This document shows positions 17,096-26,214 of a stretch of DNA of 64,000 nucleotides, piece by piece. The number at the start of each line of letters is the position of its first letter. Within the stretch, counting starts at the first letter, position 1. Position numbers and translations under genes: made by a program. The DNA is from Zymobacter palmae (GTDB taxonomy: Bacteria; Pseudomonadota; Gammaproteobacteria; Pseudomonadales; Halomonadaceae), in assembly GCF_003610015.1 (NCBI RefSeq), contig NZ_AP018933.1:1674001-1738000 (forward strand), read 5' to 3'. The notes beneath the pieces were generated by a model. That model was not told the DNA's origin and did not search any database. It saw only the letters and a list, made by a program, of their open reading frames with translations.

Positions 17096-18196
17096 ATGAC
17101 GCTTCAGGCCGAACAACCCCGCCCGTATGCTCCGCAATCATCTCCCGTGCAGGTCTACACCGAATGGGACCCCCTTGAGGAGGTAATCGTCGGTGTCATC
17201 GACGATATTCGCATCCCCGACTGGGATCCGAATATGAATGCCGTTATCCCAAAACCCTACCGTGACTATTTCAGAACGAATGCCGGACAGCGCTTCCCGC
17301 AGTCGCTGGTGGATAAGGCCCGTGAAGAGGTGAATACGCTGGCCGAGATCCTGACCAGCGAAGGAATCAAGGTGAAGCGCCCGAACGAGGTCGACCATCA
17401 TCAACCTGTCGTCACGCCGCATTTCTCAACCGGTGGCGCGTTTTATTCCGCAATGCCGCGCGACTGCCTACTGGCCATCGGCACCACACTGATCGAAGTA
17501 CCGATGGCGTGGCGCAGCCGTTATTTCGAGATCTTCGCATTCCGTGATCTGCTTAATGACTACTTCAAGCGGGGTGCCGACTGGGTTGCGGCCCCCAAAC
17601 CCATGCTGAAGGACAGCCTGTGGGACGAAAAGCACGACTTCGATCAGGAATTTCCCTTCCGCTCCATCATCAAGGATGACGAGCCGCTGTTTGATGCCGC
17701 CGACTTCATGAAAATCGGGCGCGACATCATCGGCCAGCGCAGTCATGTCACCAACGACCTGGGCATTGAGTGGCTGCGCCGCACGCTGGGCGACGGCTAT
17801 CACATCCATATCTACGAATTCGACGAGCCCGACCCGATGCACATCGACACCACGATTCTGCCGATTGCCCCGGGACGCGTCATCGTCAACAAGGGCTGGG
17901 TACCAGCGCTGCCCGATATCTTCCGCGACTGGGAGATCCTGACGCCCCCCGCCTCCAATCTGCCTGACGACCACCCGCTGTTTATCACGTCCAAGTGGAT
18001 TCATACCAACGTGCTGATGCTCGATGAACGTACCGTCATTGTCGAAAAGGACGAAGAGCGCCTCATCCACGCGTTCCATGCGTGGGGCATCAAAACCATT
18101 CTTTGCCCTTTCAAGCATTTCCAAACCTTCGGTGGCTCCTTCCACTGCGCCACGCTGGACGTGCGCCGTTCCGGCAGCCTGAAACGCTATATCTAG
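17096..18196 (+). CDS. L-arginine amidinotransferase (AGAT/StrB/AmtA/CyrA family)
   Basis: A 366-residue enzyme expected to move the amidino group of arginine to an amine, giving a guanidino compound and ornithine. The catalytic parts are visible: FDAADFMKIGRDIIGQRSHVTN (199-220), His249 in DPMHIDTT, and the nucleophile Cys351 in GGSFHCATLDVRR. At the acceptor-site positions where vertebrate glycine amidinotransferase has Asn and Met (Asn-Pro-Met-His), this protein has Asp246 and Met248, so the acceptor may not be glycine. GAGG lies about 10 nt before the ATG. An ATP-grasp ligase follows after 47 bp. In phaseolotoxin, cylindrospermopsin and saxitoxin pathways, such enzymes open natural product routes. 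Family is certain; acceptor is not. Confidence 0.93.
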   Translation: MTLQAEQPRPYAPQSSPVQVYTEWDPLEEVIVGVIDDIRIPDWDPNMNAVIPKPYRDYFRTNAGQRFPQSLVDKAREEVNTLAEILTSEGIKVKRPNEVDHHQPVVTPHFSTGGAFYSAMPRDCLLAIGTTLIEVPMAWRSRYFEIFAFRDLLNDYFKRGADWVAAPKPMLKDSLWDEKHDFDQEFPFRSIIKDDEPLFDAADFMKIGRDIIGQRSHVTNDLGIEWLRRTLGDGYHIHIYEFDEPDPMHIDTTILPIAPGRVIVNKGWVPALPDIFRDWEILTPPASNLPDDHPLFITSKWIHTNVLMLDERTVIVEKDEERLIHAFHAWGIKTILCPFKHFQTFGGSFHCATLDVRRSGSLKRYI

Positions 18197-18243
18197 CGGC
18201 GCGTCACCCCCCTATGCCCTGTTCCCTATCCGAGGATAATGAT

Positions 18244-19500
18244 ATGACGATTCCCCATCGTGACACGGTGCTGATCATTTCGTCAGAACTGGACATCGAC
18301 ACTACGGTCGACGCCATCAAGACTCAGTGTGCACTGGACAACACCCAATTCATCTATTTACTGGAAGACCTGCTGGAAAAGGCGGATGCCACGCTCAAGG
18401 CGCGCGACGATGTCTATCTGGTGCGCGATTTCGCCGTACATCAGGAAGTCGAGGCTACCTTCGAGCGAATTGCGGCACACCATACGGTCACCCGTGCGGT
18501 ACCCAGCGATGAATTCGCGCTATACATTGCGGCGTGGGCCAACGACCGCTGGCAGCTGCCGGGCATCGACTACGACACAGCCCTCAGGTTCCGCGACAAA
18601 AAACGGATGAAGGCCATCGCGCAACAGGCAGGTATCGCCACAGCTCGCGAAATCACCCCCGATGATATTTCTTCGGGCTGCATTCCGTTTCCGATCATTA
18701 TGAAGCCCCGTTCGCTTGCTGGTTCTGTCGGCGCACGGGTACTCCATGATGTATCGGCACTTGATGCGCTGGCTCTGGATCGGCAGGACGACTACCGCGA
18801 TATGGATGAGAAACAATTCTTTCTGGAAACCTACAACCCCAACACCATCTATCACCTTGACGCCATCGTCATCGACAAGGCGCTGAGCTTTCTATCGGTC
18901 GGTGAATATCAAGGCAAACCAATCGACTTTCTACGCGAAGAAGCACTCGGCTCGCTCAATGAAACCGATGACGATATCTCACGGGTATGGCGGCCTTTTG
19001 TGGAGGCGATCGTTGAGGCCTTCGAGGCCCCTGACGGTGTCTATCATATCGAGGCATTCAAGAACGATGACGACCACGTCGAGCTGCTGGAAATCGCTTA
19101 TCGCCCCGGCGGTGGCCCCATCGTCGAGCTGCTGCAAGAAGCCCACGGCGTCGATCTGCGACGGTTGCACGTCGCCTTGCAGATGGGGCTGATGCGTTCG
19201 CTGGCCCCGCACGCCAGCAAAGGGGGCTATGGCTGGATCATGTTCCCGAAACGCCATATGTCACGCCGCGATCTGTATGTCAGCCATATCGACATCCCCC
19301 CCGCCGATGAACTGCCTTCGCTGGTCAGCCACTCGGTGCTGTCCCCGGGCGAACTGGCCAGTGGCGAATTTTTCTGCCACTCCGACTGTCTGGCGACGTT
19401 CGTCTTCCACGGCGATCGCCAGCAGGTGATGCTTGATCAGCAGCGTGTCTATAGAACCTTTAAGGCCGCACTGACCTCCAAGCGCCCTGCCGTACACTGA
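18244..19500 (+). CDS. ATP-grasp domain ligase
   Basis: A 418-residue protein. The ATG at 18244 is chosen because GAGGATAAT lies just before it; a longer frame from 18082 would overlap the amidinotransferase gene. Marks of the fold: an N-terminal pre-ATP-grasp domain beginning VLIISSEL, KKRMKAIAQQAGI (about 118-130), PIIMKPRSLAGSVGARVL (about 149-166, nucleotide-binding lysine and loop), and HIEAFKNDDDHVELLEIAYRPGGG (about 266-289, metal and phosphate site). Such enzymes form amide bonds through an acyl phosphate, often between amino acids. It lies 47 bp behind the amidinotransferase, which suggests that the guanidino product is joined to another carboxylate or amine. A strong terminator follows. 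Confidence 0.87.
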   Translation: MTIPHRDTVLIISSELDIDTTVDAIKTQCALDNTQFIYLLEDLLEKADATLKARDDVYLVRDFAVHQEVEATFERIAAHHTVTRAVPSDEFALYIAAWANDRWQLPGIDYDTALRFRDKKRMKAIAQQAGIATAREITPDDISSGCIPFPIIMKPRSLAGSVGARVLHDVSALDALALDRQDDYRDMDEKQFFLETYNPNTIYHLDAIVIDKALSFLSVGEYQGKPIDFLREEALGSLNETDDDISRVWRPFVEAIVEAFEAPDGVYHIEAFKNDDDHVELLEIAYRPGGGPIVELLQEAHGVDLRRLHVALQMGLMRSLAPHASKGGYGWIMFPKRHMSRRDLYVSHIDIPPADELPSLVSHSVLSPGELASGEFFCHSDCLATFVFHGDRQQVMLDQQRVYRTFKAALTSKRPAVH

Positions 19501-19546
19501 GGCTAAGCGAGTCATTCACGCCTCGTTTCGCTCTTTTATGACACAA

Positions 19547-19574
19547 AAAAGGCATGCCCATGGGCATGCCTTTT
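19547..19574. terminator. Bidirectional terminator between the ATP-grasp gene and arnF
   Basis: A perfect 28-bp palindrome (AAAAGGCATGCCCA and its complement) preceded by A6 and followed by TTTTCGC. It lies 46 bp after the ATP-grasp stop and 57 bp beyond the arnF stop, so it can serve both converging units. Confidence 0.88.
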
Positions 19575-19630
19575 CGCTTGGATCACCGAGGACCCTCTCG
19601 CTCACCTGACACGACATCAATCACTAAATG

Positions 19631-20065
19631 CTAATGGTGAGGTGATGCAGTGCTGCAGCGGCTGATGACAACCACGCCAATCAAAATCATCGCAATCCCG
19701 ATCAGGTGCTGAATCTTAAACGCTTCATGCAGGATCGGTGTAACCACCGCCACCGCATACACTGTCACGTAACTAATACTCAGCAGCGGGTAAGCACGAC
19801 TCAGCGGCAGGTGCCGTAGCGCATTCAGCCAGCACCACATTGAAATACCGTACGCCAAAATGCCACCGCCGATTAGCGCCAGCCACGGCCAGTAGCCCAG
19901 CAGGACATTCACGGCCAGCGCCTGCACGTCACTCCAGATCGCCATCAGAGTCGGCAGATGACTCATGCCAATCTTCATCCCCAGCTGCGCCAGCGTGACC
20001 AGTACGATGCTGCCACCGATCCAGGCATAGCCCTGCCGATAGCGCCCCGTTACAGCAGTTGACAT
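19631..20065 (-). CDS. arnF: 4-amino-4-deoxy-L-arabinose-phosphoundecaprenol flippase subunit ArnF
   Basis: A 144-residue EamA/SMR-type membrane protein with four hydrophobic segments. LAYGISMWCWLNALRHLPLSRAYPLLSISYV (about 76-106) carries the conserved P-L-S-x-A-Y-x-L-L-S motif shared with E. coli ArnF. With ArnE it flips undecaprenyl phosphate-L-Ara4N to the periplasm for lipid A modification by ArnT. GAGGAG lies just before the ATG. It is last of the arn series. A hairpin with a T-rich 3' side (20091-20120) separates it from arnE and might lower its expression. Confidence 0.87.
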   Translation of the reverse strand: MSTAVTGRYRQGYAWIGGSIVLVTLAQLGMKIGMSHLPTLMAIWSDVQALAVNVLLGYWPWLALIGGGILAYGISMWCWLNALRHLPLSRAYPLLSISYVTVYAVAVVTPILHEAFKIQHLIGIAMILIGVVVISRCSTASPHH

Positions 20066-20090
20066 ACAGGCTCCTCACTCAATGAAGAAA

Positions 20091-20120
20091 GCGGCGGCTT
20101 CCCTGACGGAAAGCAGCCGC
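20091..20120 (-). terminator. Possible attenuating hairpin between arnE and arnF
   Basis: On the minus strand GCGGC-T-GCTTTCC pairs imperfectly with GGGAAGC-C-GCCGC and is followed by TTTCTTC. The stem contains internal mismatches, so this is tentative. Confidence 0.4.
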
Positions 20121-20142
20121 GTATCGGTAATGCCACTGTTGG

Positions 20143-20502
20143 CTACCACTCCGCCCCCAGCACAACGATGCCGGCCATGATCAGCACCAGCCCTCCCAGA
20201 TAGCGCCATGAGAGCCTCTCTCCGAACAGCCAGCGTGCCGCAATGGCCACCAGCACAAAGTTCAGGCTGAGCATGGGATACGCCAAGCTCAGCGGCACTG
20301 TATGCAACACACCGAGCCAGCACAGCATGCCGCAGCCCAGAGCACCGATGCCTGCGATCAACCAAGGGTTGAGCAGCCGACGCAGCAGACCGGCCTGTTG
20401 CAGTTCGGGGCGTGCCGCCCACCAATGCACCGCCTGCTTCTGCATCAGCTGGCCACTACAGGCCAGCAGACTGGACATCACTAGCAATATCAGACTCAGC
20501 AT
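20143..20502 (-). CDS. arnE: 4-amino-4-deoxy-L-arabinose-phosphoundecaprenol flippase subunit ArnE
   Basis: A 119-residue EamA-type protein with four hydrophobic segments. SGQLMQKQAVHWW near the start and LHTVPLSLAYPMLSLNFVLVAIAA (about 66-89) match ArnE well. The frame is open from a GTG at 20529, but the ATG at 20502 is preferred. It gives the family length, and AAGAGAGAA lies before it. It is the partner of ArnF in flipping the lipid-linked aminoarabinose donor. A 148-bp gap separates it from arnD, exactly where arnT sits in E. coli. Confidence 0.88.
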   Translation of the reverse strand: MLSLILLVMSSLLACSGQLMQKQAVHWWAARPELQQAGLLRRLLNPWLIAGIGALGCGMLCWLGVLHTVPLSLAYPMLSLNFVLVAIAARWLFGERLSWRYLGGLVLIMAGIVVLGAEW

Positions 20503-20650
20503 ACGTTCTCTCTTGAGGCGCGATGCCACATCAGCGACCTGCCAACGGTCTGCAAAGAAAAGAAGGGAGACGACCCGTCACCGCACGGCCGTGAGATAAC
20601 AAAGCCGTCCGGCTTCATTCTTTTCAGAAACGCAACCTTTTCTGGAAACG

Positions 20651-21583
20651 CTACAGGCCGCGACCCACCCAGCCTTCACGCCCAGGCAGCGGCCCGGTCG
20701 TCAGATGCCCGGTCGGCAACGTCGATAGATCATCCGGCAGTAGCGCGCTCTGCGGCACAAAATCCATACCGTTCTGCCGCATGGAATGGATCAGCGCCGA
20801 AAACTCGCTGGCCATCAGGATGCCTTCCACTTCAGCATGGATCGTGTAGATCCCCAGTGCCGAACTGCGCAGTTTCTCAAGGATATAGCCATTGAAATTG
20901 GCCGCATCCGTTTCGCGTCCGATCACCTCGTCAAACGTCGGCAGATCCACGGGAATCTGCGGTGTACCGATCGTACCGTCCGTCAGCAGCGGCCGAAACA
21001 TGCGCCCGCCGCGACAGTCACTGTTGTAGCGAAAGCCAAAGCGTTCCTTGGCATCCACGGTCGCCTGATTGCCCCGCCAGCCGGGCACGGCCGAACAGGT
21101 GATCCTTTCACCGATGATCTGCTCCAGTACATCGACACCACGCTTAATCTCGTGATACTGGCGCTCAACGTCCCAATGTCCCGACCACGCCTGCCACGCA
21201 TGGTGATCCCACGCATGCAGGCCAACTTCATGCCCCGCTTCAACGATGCGTCGCATCACGGGTGCCAGCCCTTTTCCCATCTGACGCCCGGGCCATGCCG
21301 TACCTGCGAACAGGATATCCCAGCCGTACAGACTGGCGGCGTTGGATCGCAGCATCTTCATCAGAAATTTGGGCTTAAGCAGGCGCCAGAGATGACGCCC
21401 CATATTGTCGGGTCCGACAGAGAGAAAGAACGTCGCGCGAATGCCTTCGCGCGCCAGAATATCGAGCAGACGGGGCACGCCTTCACGCGTGCCCCGGTAG
21501 GTGTCGACGTCAATGCGAAGAGCGATGGGCTTCATGCCATCAAGAGCGAGACCACGTCGTTGCAGAGCAACTCCTTCGCACAT
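20651..21583 (-). CDS. arnD: 4-deoxy-4-formamido-L-arabinose-phosphoundecaprenol deformylase
   Basis: A polysaccharide-deacetylase-fold (NodB) enzyme that removes the formyl group from undecaprenyl phosphate-L-Ara4FN, making the pathway irreversible. LRIDVDTYRGTREGVPRLL, FFLSVGPDNMGRHLWRLLKP, RSNAASLYGWDILFAGTAWPG and GLHAWDHHAWQAWSG follow E. coli ArnD closely; Asp and His residues there form the metal site. YTIHAEVEG near residue 257 is the second conserved block. The 310-codon frame has GAGG before the ATG at 21583. A second ATG 16 codons later (21535) aligns better with known N-termini, so the true start is open. arnA ends 14 bp upstream. Confidence 0.95.
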   Translation of the reverse strand: MCEGVALQRRGLALDGMKPIALRIDVDTYRGTREGVPRLLDILAREGIRATFFLSVGPDNMGRHLWRLLKPKFLMKMLRSNAASLYGWDILFAGTAWPGRQMGKGLAPVMRRIVEAGHEVGLHAWDHHAWQAWSGHWDVERQYHEIKRGVDVLEQIIGERITCSAVPGWRGNQATVDAKERFGFRYNSDCRGGRMFRPLLTDGTIGTPQIPVDLPTFDEVIGRETDAANFNGYILEKLRSSALGIYTIHAEVEGILMASEFSALIHSMRQNGMDFVPQSALLPDDLSTLPTGHLTTGPLPGREGWVGRGL

Positions 21584-21597
21584 GCCGCGTTCCTCAC

Positions 21598-23586
21598 TCA
21601 GGATTCAAGGGCATCGACCGCCTGCTGCAGGAAGAAGTCGAGGGTATCCTCGATCGTCTTCTCCATCGGAATGGACGGCGTCCAGTCCAGCAGGCGCTTG
21701 GCGTTTTCGATGCTCGGACGACGATGGCTAACATCCTGATAGCCTTCGCCATAGAACGCACGGTTATCGACGACCTTGAAGCCTGCGAACGCCGGGAAGT
21801 GCTTACGCAGCGGGTGTTTCTCGAATTTCTCGAGCAGCACTTCCGCCATGTGCTTGATGCTGGCTTCGTTGTCGGGGTTACCGATATTGATGATCTGCTT
21901 ATGGCACGTGTGGTTCTTGTCTTCCACGATGCGGAACAGCGCGTCGGCCCCTTCATCAATGTCGGTGAAGCAGCGTTTTTGCTCGCCACCGTCGATCAGC
22001 TTGATCGGCGTACCTTCCACCAGGTTGAGGATCAGCTGGGTGATGGCGCGTGAGCTACCGATGCGGGCGGAATCAAGACTGTCGAGACGCGGGCCCATCC
22101 AGTTGAACGGACGGAACAGCGTGAAGTCCAGCTCGCCACGCATGCCGTAGGCCCAGATGACGCGGTCCAGCAGCTGCTTGGAAGACGAGTAGATCCAGCG
22201 CGGTTTGTTGATCGGACCGACGATCAGGCGCGATGTTTCTTCGTCGAAGTAATCGTCATCGCACATGCCGTACACTTCAGACGTGGACGGGAAGATCACA
22301 CGTTTGTTGTACTTCACGCAGTAGCGAATAATGCGCAGGTTTTCTTCGAAGTCGAGCTCGAAAACGCGCAGCGGGTTGCGGGTGTACTCGATCGGCGTCG
22401 CGATGGCGACCAGCGGCAGCACCACGTCGCATTTCTTGACGTGATATTCAATCCATTCAGCGTGAATAGAGATGTCGCCTTCCACGAAGTGGAAATCAGG
22501 ATTGCTGATGAACGGCTGGATGGCATCGGTACTGATATCGAGACCGTAAACTTCATAGCCACCATCTTCGAGCAGACGCTTGGACAGGTGGTAACCGATG
22601 AAACCATTGACCCCCAGAATCAGCACGCGCGTTTTGCGCTGCTTGCCTTTCGGCATGTTGCCCAGACGCAGGCCGCTGACAAGCCCCATTTCCTGCACGA
22701 CTTGGCGCGCCGGTGCGATCAGGCCGGTTTCAGTCTGTGCGGTCAGGATGCGCAGCGCACCTTCACCACAGGCCACTTCGAGTGGCTCAGCAGACAGCAC
22801 TGTGCCCGGTGCAGCATTTGTATCCTTGGAAGCCACCGGTTCGGATGACCAAATCGTGACGCGACGCGTACCGCTGTGCGTGAAGGCCCCCGGATAAGGC
22901 TGGGTCAGCGCGCGCACCATGTTGTGGACATCACGGGCCGGTTTGCTCCAGTCCAGCTCGCCGTCCGCCGGCGTGCGGCGACCGAAGTAGCTCGCCTGAG
23001 ATTCGTCCTGCGGCGTCGCCTTGGCCTGACCGTTTTTGATCATCGGCAGAGTGCGGTCCAGCAGCGTGCGGGCCGCCTGAACCATGCGCGGATGCATGGT
23101 GCCTGCGGTGTCCTCATCAGCGATGGCGACTTTTTCAGCGTCAATGATGTCGCCTGCATCGGCCTTGGCCACCATCGTATGCAGCGTCAGTCCGGCTTCT
23201 TTCTCACCGTGGATGATCGCCCAGTTAAGCGGTGCACGACCACGGTAGCGCGGCAGCAGCGAGCCGTGCAGGTTGTAGGCACCCTTCGGCGGAATATCGA
23301 GGATCGCCTGACTCAACAGCTTGCGGTAATAGAACGAGAAGATGACATCAGGGGCCATGGCACGAATACGGCCGACCCAGAGAGGATCATTGACATCTTC
23401 CGGTGCGAATACCGCAATGCCGTGCCGAGCACACAGGGCAGCGACGGAACCGAAGAACTGCTGCTCGTTGGGGTCATCACGCAACGTGAACACTGCTTCA
23501 ATCTGATAACCCGCTGCCAGCAGGGCTTCAATGCCCTGACATCCGAAGTCCTGGTACGCAAAGACTATGGCTTTCATTGTGTGCAA
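21598..23586 (-). CDS. arnA: Bifunctional UDP-glucuronate decarboxylase / UDP-Ara4N formyltransferase
   Basis: A 662-residue two-domain enzyme. Residues 1 to about 305 form the formyltransferase: [22 protein letters not shown] contains the Asn-His pair, and ADAGDI follows. Residues about 318-660 form a short-chain dehydrogenase-type decarboxylase: [16 protein letters not shown] binds NAD, and PSTSEVYG and [12 protein letters not shown] hold the Ser/Tyr/Lys-type catalytic residues. The C-terminal half makes the UDP-4-ketopentose and the N-terminal half formylates UDP-L-Ara4N. Length matches E. coli ArnA (660). It overlaps the arnC stop by 13 bp. Confidence 0.97.
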   Translation of the reverse strand: MHTMKAIVFAYQDFGCQGIEALLAAGYQIEAVFTLRDDPNEQQFFGSVAALCARHGIAVFAPEDVNDPLWVGRIRAMAPDVIFSFYYRKLLSQAILDIPPKGAYNLHGSLLPRYRGRAPLNWAIIHGEKEAGLTLHTMVAKADAGDIIDAEKVAIADEDTAGTMHPRMVQAARTLLDRTLPMIKNGQAKATPQDESQASYFGRRTPADGELDWSKPARDVHNMVRALTQPYPGAFTHSGTRRVTIWSSEPVASKDTNAAPGTVLSAEPLEVACGEGALRILTAQTETGLIAPARQVVQEMGLVSGLRLGNMPKGKQRKTRVLILGVNGFIGYHLSKRLLEDGGYEVYGLDISTDAIQPFISNPDFHFVEGDISIHAEWIEYHVKKCDVVLPLVAIATPIEYTRNPLRVFELDFEENLRIIRYCVKYNKRVIFPSTSEVYGMCDDDYFDEETSRLIVGPINKPRWIYSSSKQLLDRVIWAYGMRGELDFTLFRPFNWMGPRLDSLDSARIGSSRAITQLILNLVEGTPIKLIDGGEQKRCFTDIDEGADALFRIVEDKNHTCHKQIINIGNPDNEASIKHMAEVLLEKFEKHPLRKHFPAFAGFKVVDNRAFYGEGYQDVSHRRPSIENAKRLLDWTPSIPMEKTIEDTLDFFLQQAVDALES

Positions 23587-24626
23587 TCTCCAGCATCCTT
23601 GGAAATAGTAGAAGTCGATGCGTCTTCGGTAGGCGCATCGGAAGAAGTCAGCGCTGAGGCCGCGTCAGAACGCAGCGAAGCGCTCTCATAGGTGTCTTCG
23701 ACGAAATAGCGTGGACGGGCGCGTACATCGTTGTACATGCGGCCAAGGTATTCCCCGACCAGCCCGATACCAATCATCTGTACACCGATGAAGATAAATA
23801 GGATCGCAAACAGCGGAAATACGCCGTTGAGCCCCCATGCGGATCCCAAAGCAATGCGCAGCACGATCAACAGCAGTGCGAACACAAAGCCTGCAGCCGC
23901 GATCAGCGCCCCGGCCAGGCTGGCCAACCGCAGCGGCTGCGTCGTCATACAAGTGACCAGATCAAACATCAGGCTGATCAGACGCATCAGGCTGTAGCGT
24001 GATTCACCGTGCTCACGTTCGGCATGATCCACTTCGAACTCAATGGTGTTGCGCGCGAAGCTGTTGGCCAGAATCGGAATGAAGGTGCTGCGCTCATGGC
24101 ACTGCAGCATCGCGTCGATGATGCGGCGATGATAGCCGCGCAGCATACAGCCGTAGTCGGTCATCATAACGCCCGTCGCACGGCGCACGGCACCGTTGAT
24201 CAGCCGTGACGATAAGCGACGGAAGAAGGAGTCCTGACGGTTGCGACGCACAGTGGCAACGACGTCATACCCTTTCAGCCCCGCCTCGACCAAACGCGGA
24301 ATCTCTTCCGGCGGGTTCTGGAGGTCGGCATCCAGCGTGATCACGAAATCGCCACGCGAGGCTTCGAACCCCGCCATGATGGCCGCATGCTGCCCATAGT
24401 TGCGATTCAGTACGACAACGCGAATCGCACTGCCTTCACGGTCGGCGGCCTGTTTCAGCAGCGCCACACTGTCATCATGGCTACCATCGTCGACAAAAAT
24501 GATTTCATAAGGCCTGTTCAGCTGGCGGCAAGCCTTGTCGGTACGTTCGAGCAGCTCCGACAGACTGGCCTGCTCGTTGAAAACAGGAATAACGATGGAG
24601 ATCAAAGCAAAGGAAGTGGGTGTCAC
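23574..24626 (-). CDS. arnC: Undecaprenyl-phosphate 4-deoxy-4-formamido-L-arabinose transferase
   Basis: A 350-residue GT2 glycosyltransferase at the inner membrane. [18 protein letters not shown] (about 11-28), [27 protein letters not shown] (DxD-like metal site) and [16 protein letters not shown] are typical of ArnC/DPM1-like enzymes. Two C-terminal membrane helices (about 235-265 and 270-295) are followed by a polar Ser/Ala/Asp-rich tail. It transfers L-Ara4FN from UDP to undecaprenyl phosphate. It starts 3 bp after arnB and overlaps arnA, so the three are surely one transcript. Confidence 0.96.
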   Translation of the reverse strand: MTPTSFALISIVIPVFNEQASLSELLERTDKACRQLNRPYEIIFVDDGSHDDSVALLKQAADREGSAIRVVVLNRNYGQHAAIMAGFEASRGDFVITLDADLQNPPEEIPRLVEAGLKGYDVVATVRRNRQDSFFRRLSSRLINGAVRRATGVMMTDYGCMLRGYHRRIIDAMLQCHERSTFIPILANSFARNTIEFEVDHAEREHGESRYSLMRLISLMFDLVTCMTTQPLRLASLAGALIAAAGFVFALLLIVLRIALGSAWGLNGVFPLFAILFIFIGVQMIGIGLVGEYLGRMYNDVRARPRYFVEDTYESASLRSDAASALTSSDAPTEDASTSTISKDAGDCTQ

Positions 24627-24629
24627 CCG

Positions 24630-25781
24630 TCAGTCCTCCAGGATTCGGGTCAGGGATGCCACCACACGGTCGACATCGTCAAAAGAAAGGTCGGGGAACA
24701 GTGGCAGGCTGAACAGCCGGTCATTGTTCCACTCGGTGTTGGGCAGCGCGTGCGGTAGCGTGCCAGCCGGGAAGCGTTCGCGGTAGTATTTCTGCTGATG
24801 GATGGCCTTAAAGTGAATGCCACTGCCAATGTCATCCTCTTTCAGCTTCTGCATAATCGCATCGCGACCCAGCGATGTACGGGTATCGTCCACGCGCACG
24901 ATAAACAGATGGTGAGCATGGCGGTGATCCCATTCGGGTGCCGAAAGCGGAATGAGCGGCAACCCTTTCAGACCATTACGATAGCGCTCGCACAGTACAC
25001 GGCGACGCTCGTTGATCTCGACAAGGCGTGGCCACTGGGTCAGCGCGATGACAGCGTTCATGTCGGCCAGATTGCACTTGAAGCCTGGCGACAGCACCTC
25101 TGCCTGCGGACGACGCCCATTAGCTTGGCGATCGAAAGCGTCGACACCCAGCCCGTGGAACTTGAGCATGGCCAGCGTTTCAGCCAACGCATCGTCATCG
25201 GTCACGATCATACCGCCTTCGGCCGACGTGATGTTCTTGATCGCATGCAGCGAGAAGATGGCCGTGCCTTCACGCCCTACCGGTACACCCTTGTACAGCG
25301 TACCCACGGCATGCGCAGCGTCTTCAATCAACGTCACATTGTGGCGACGAGCAACGGCGCAGATCGCATCTAGGTCAATGGGCGCACCCGCATAGTGCAC
25401 GGGAATAATCGCTTTGGTACGTGGTGTAATGGCCGCCTCGATGGCATCGGGCGTCACCATCAGCGTATCGCGGTCGACATCAATGAATACCGGTGTCGCA
25501 CCGGCCAGCATGATCAGGTTGACGGTCGATACCCAGGTCTGGGACGGCGTGATGACTTCATCGCCCGGCCCGATACCCAGTGCTTCCAGCATGATGTGCA
25601 TGCCAGCCGTCGCCGAACTGACCGCAATGGCGTGCTTGCATCCGAGCGTATCGCAGAACGCCTGCTCTAGCTCATGGCACTTCGCACCGGTCGTAATCCA
25701 GCCTGAACGCAGCACCTCGACGACGGCGTCGATTTCACGCTCGCCAATGGCGGGACGGCACAACGGAATAAACGCAGACAT
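24630..25781 (-). CDS. arnB: UDP-4-amino-4-deoxy-L-arabinose-oxoglutarate aminotransferase
   Basis: A 383-residue DegT/DnrJ/EryC1-family PLP enzyme. The frame is open further upstream to 26003, but the ATG at 25781 is the start: GGAAGGAG precedes it, and [17 protein letters not shown] matches the ArnB N-terminus. Asp154 in [10 protein letters not shown] contacts the PLP ring nitrogen. Lys182 in [15 protein letters not shown] is the Schiff-base lysine. It aminates the UDP-4-ketopentose made by ArnA, with glutamate as donor. First gene of arnBCAD. Confidence 0.97.
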   Translation of the reverse strand: MSAFIPLCRPAIGEREIDAVVEVLRSGWITTGAKCHELEQAFCDTLGCKHAIAVSSATAGMHIMLEALGIGPGDEVITPSQTWVSTVNLIMLAGATPVFIDVDRDTLMVTPDAIEAAITPRTKAIIPVHYAGAPIDLDAICAVARRHNVTLIEDAAHAVGTLYKGVPVGREGTAIFSLHAIKNITSAEGGMIVTDDDALAETLAMLKFHGLGVDAFDRQANGRRPQAEVLSPGFKCNLADMNAVIALTQWPRLVEINERRRVLCERYRNGLKGLPLIPLSAPEWDHRHAHHLFIVRVDDTRTSLGRDAIMQKLKEDDIGSGIHFKAIHQQKYYRERFPAGTLPHALPNTEWNNDRLFSLPLFPDLSFDDVDRVVASLTRILED

Positions 25782-26214
25782 TTGACTTAACTCCTTCCAT
25801 TGCATATGACGCAATAATGGACAGACGCCGAATTGTTGCTGACACATGCAAGGGATGCGCCTACACCCCGTCATGCGGTTATAGCCTTGTGCAACGCGTC
25901 TCAACGCGCGGATTTGCACAATGTTAGGCCTCAACTTCCAGCAATACAGCACTGAATTGTAGGGATAAGTAGCGATGCCGTATCCACGCGTTACGGCGTC
26001 CATACTCTATGCCGCATCGCCACTACTTTCCACCCGAGTAGCCGCAGTAAACACCTACTGCCGCAGCAAAACCACTGCACTTTCAAGCGTTTTACCTCGT
26101 GCACAGCTATATGATATGTGCAAGTGCCGAAGGTTCATTCCGTGCATAATTTCACTCGCAGCGTATCGCTTCCATTACGTGGGCAGAATGAAGCAAGGCA
26201 GGCTTTTGAGTGCG
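25782..26214. other. Gap between arnT and arnB
   Basis: 433 bp with no supported gene. It should hold the arnB promoter if arnB is transcribed separately from arnT. I looked for repeated PmrA- or PhoP-like hexamers and saw no convincing pair. Confidence 0.4.
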
